A stretch of 64,000 nucleotides of DNA from Romboutsia weinsteinii (GTDB lineage Bacteria; Bacillota; Clostridia; Peptostreptococcales; Peptostreptococcaceae), in the NCBI RefSeq assembly GCF_002250835.2, contig NZ_NOJY02000006.1, positions 62,001 to 126,000 on the forward strand, in the 5' to 3' direction. The position numbers were made by a program, and so were the translations under genes. This document shows positions 63,860 through 64,000 of the stretch, one piece after another. Within the stretch, counting starts at the first letter, position 1, and every line of letters begins with the position of its first letter. A model generated the notes under the pieces. It was given only the letters and a program-made list of their open reading frames with translations, searched no databases and was not told the DNA's origin.

Positions 63860-63878
63860 GTGTGTACAAAAGACACAC
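63860..63878. promoter_or_regulatory. Inverted repeat upstream of nifJ
   Basis: The arms GTGTGT and ACACAC flank a 7-nt centre in the region expected to hold the nifJ promoter. No confident -35/-10 pair could be fixed. A redox or carbon regulator site is possible, but the sequence does not match a factor I can name. Bases 63880-64000 hold no recognisable feature. Confidence 0.35.
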
Positions 63879-64000
63879 TATCTTTACAACACTTCTACAG
63901 TAATAGGAAAAAAACCTTCTTATATTTTGAAATTAATAATATATTTAAGTTTTTTGTTGAAAGAACTAAAATATATTAAATATTTTTTCTATCCTTAACA

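Overview
The window is AT-rich (roughly 30% GC by eye) and reads as a chromosome segment of a spore-former-type anaerobic Firmicute in the Clostridia, most like Peptostreptococcaceae (Clostridioides / Paraclostridium / Romboutsia group). The evidence is AGA-rich arginine codons, strong AGGAGG ribosome sites, a pyruvate:ferredoxin oxidoreductase, a meso-DAP-type MurE, LicT/GlcT antitermination control of PTS genes, and a LytTS two-component pair beside cstA. The genus assignment is inference. About 50 protein genes are supported, 45 of them on the minus strand. I see no tRNA, rRNA, CRISPR array, transposase or prophage.

Layout, left to right. 1-2.3 kb: TetR regulator plus a Kef-type antiporter (runs off the left edge), then an XRE-cupin regulator divergent from alr. 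3.8-6.9 kb: a PTS operon (antiterminator, EIIA, EIICB) with a consensus promoter, a CcpA-like site and a 29-nt RAT/terminator leader. 7.1-8.1 kb: two small helical proteins of unknown function. 8.2-20.8 kb: an alpha-glucoside phosphorolysis regulon (two GH65 phosphorylases, a third six-hairpin glycosidase, beta-phosphoglucomutase, binding protein and two permeases, LacI regulator). At three of its promoters a palindromic operator lies inside the 17-bp spacer between -35 and -10. 21-27 kb: a BMP-type ABC importer with an M20 amidohydrolase. 27.4-32 kb: hpf, then a cytosine-deaminase-like enzyme, PucR regulator, creatininase and VOC protein.

32-43 kb: small unknown genes, then rsmH-lgt-PHP phosphatase, a polysaccharide deacetylase, two M16 peptidases with a membrane-anchored ferrochelatase-like protein, ychF and a DUF2935 protein. 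43-51 kb: cstA with its LytTS pair (two 13-bp direct repeats 21 bp apart lie before cstA), an Asp/Glu racemase, a dicarboxylate/amino-acid symporter and murE. 51-64 kb: an AraC regulator, a GC-rich 58-bp tandem repeat, asnB, ptsG and glcT (each behind a RAT), a Cache-GGDEF-EAL protein with a degraded GGDEF site, three 21-bp iterons, and nifJ.

How the parts connect. Imported alpha-linked glucobioses would be split to glucose plus glucose-1-phosphate, and PgmB passes the beta anomer to glycolysis. PtsG and the second PTS bring in glucose or amino sugars directly. PFOR takes pyruvate to acetyl-CoA, and CstA with LytTS probably senses and imports pyruvate or a similar small substrate. The most promising unexplained items are the 7.1-8.1 kb gene pair, the chelatase-like/M16 operon, the shared RAT circuitry, the operator-in-spacer regulon and the 58-bp repeat.
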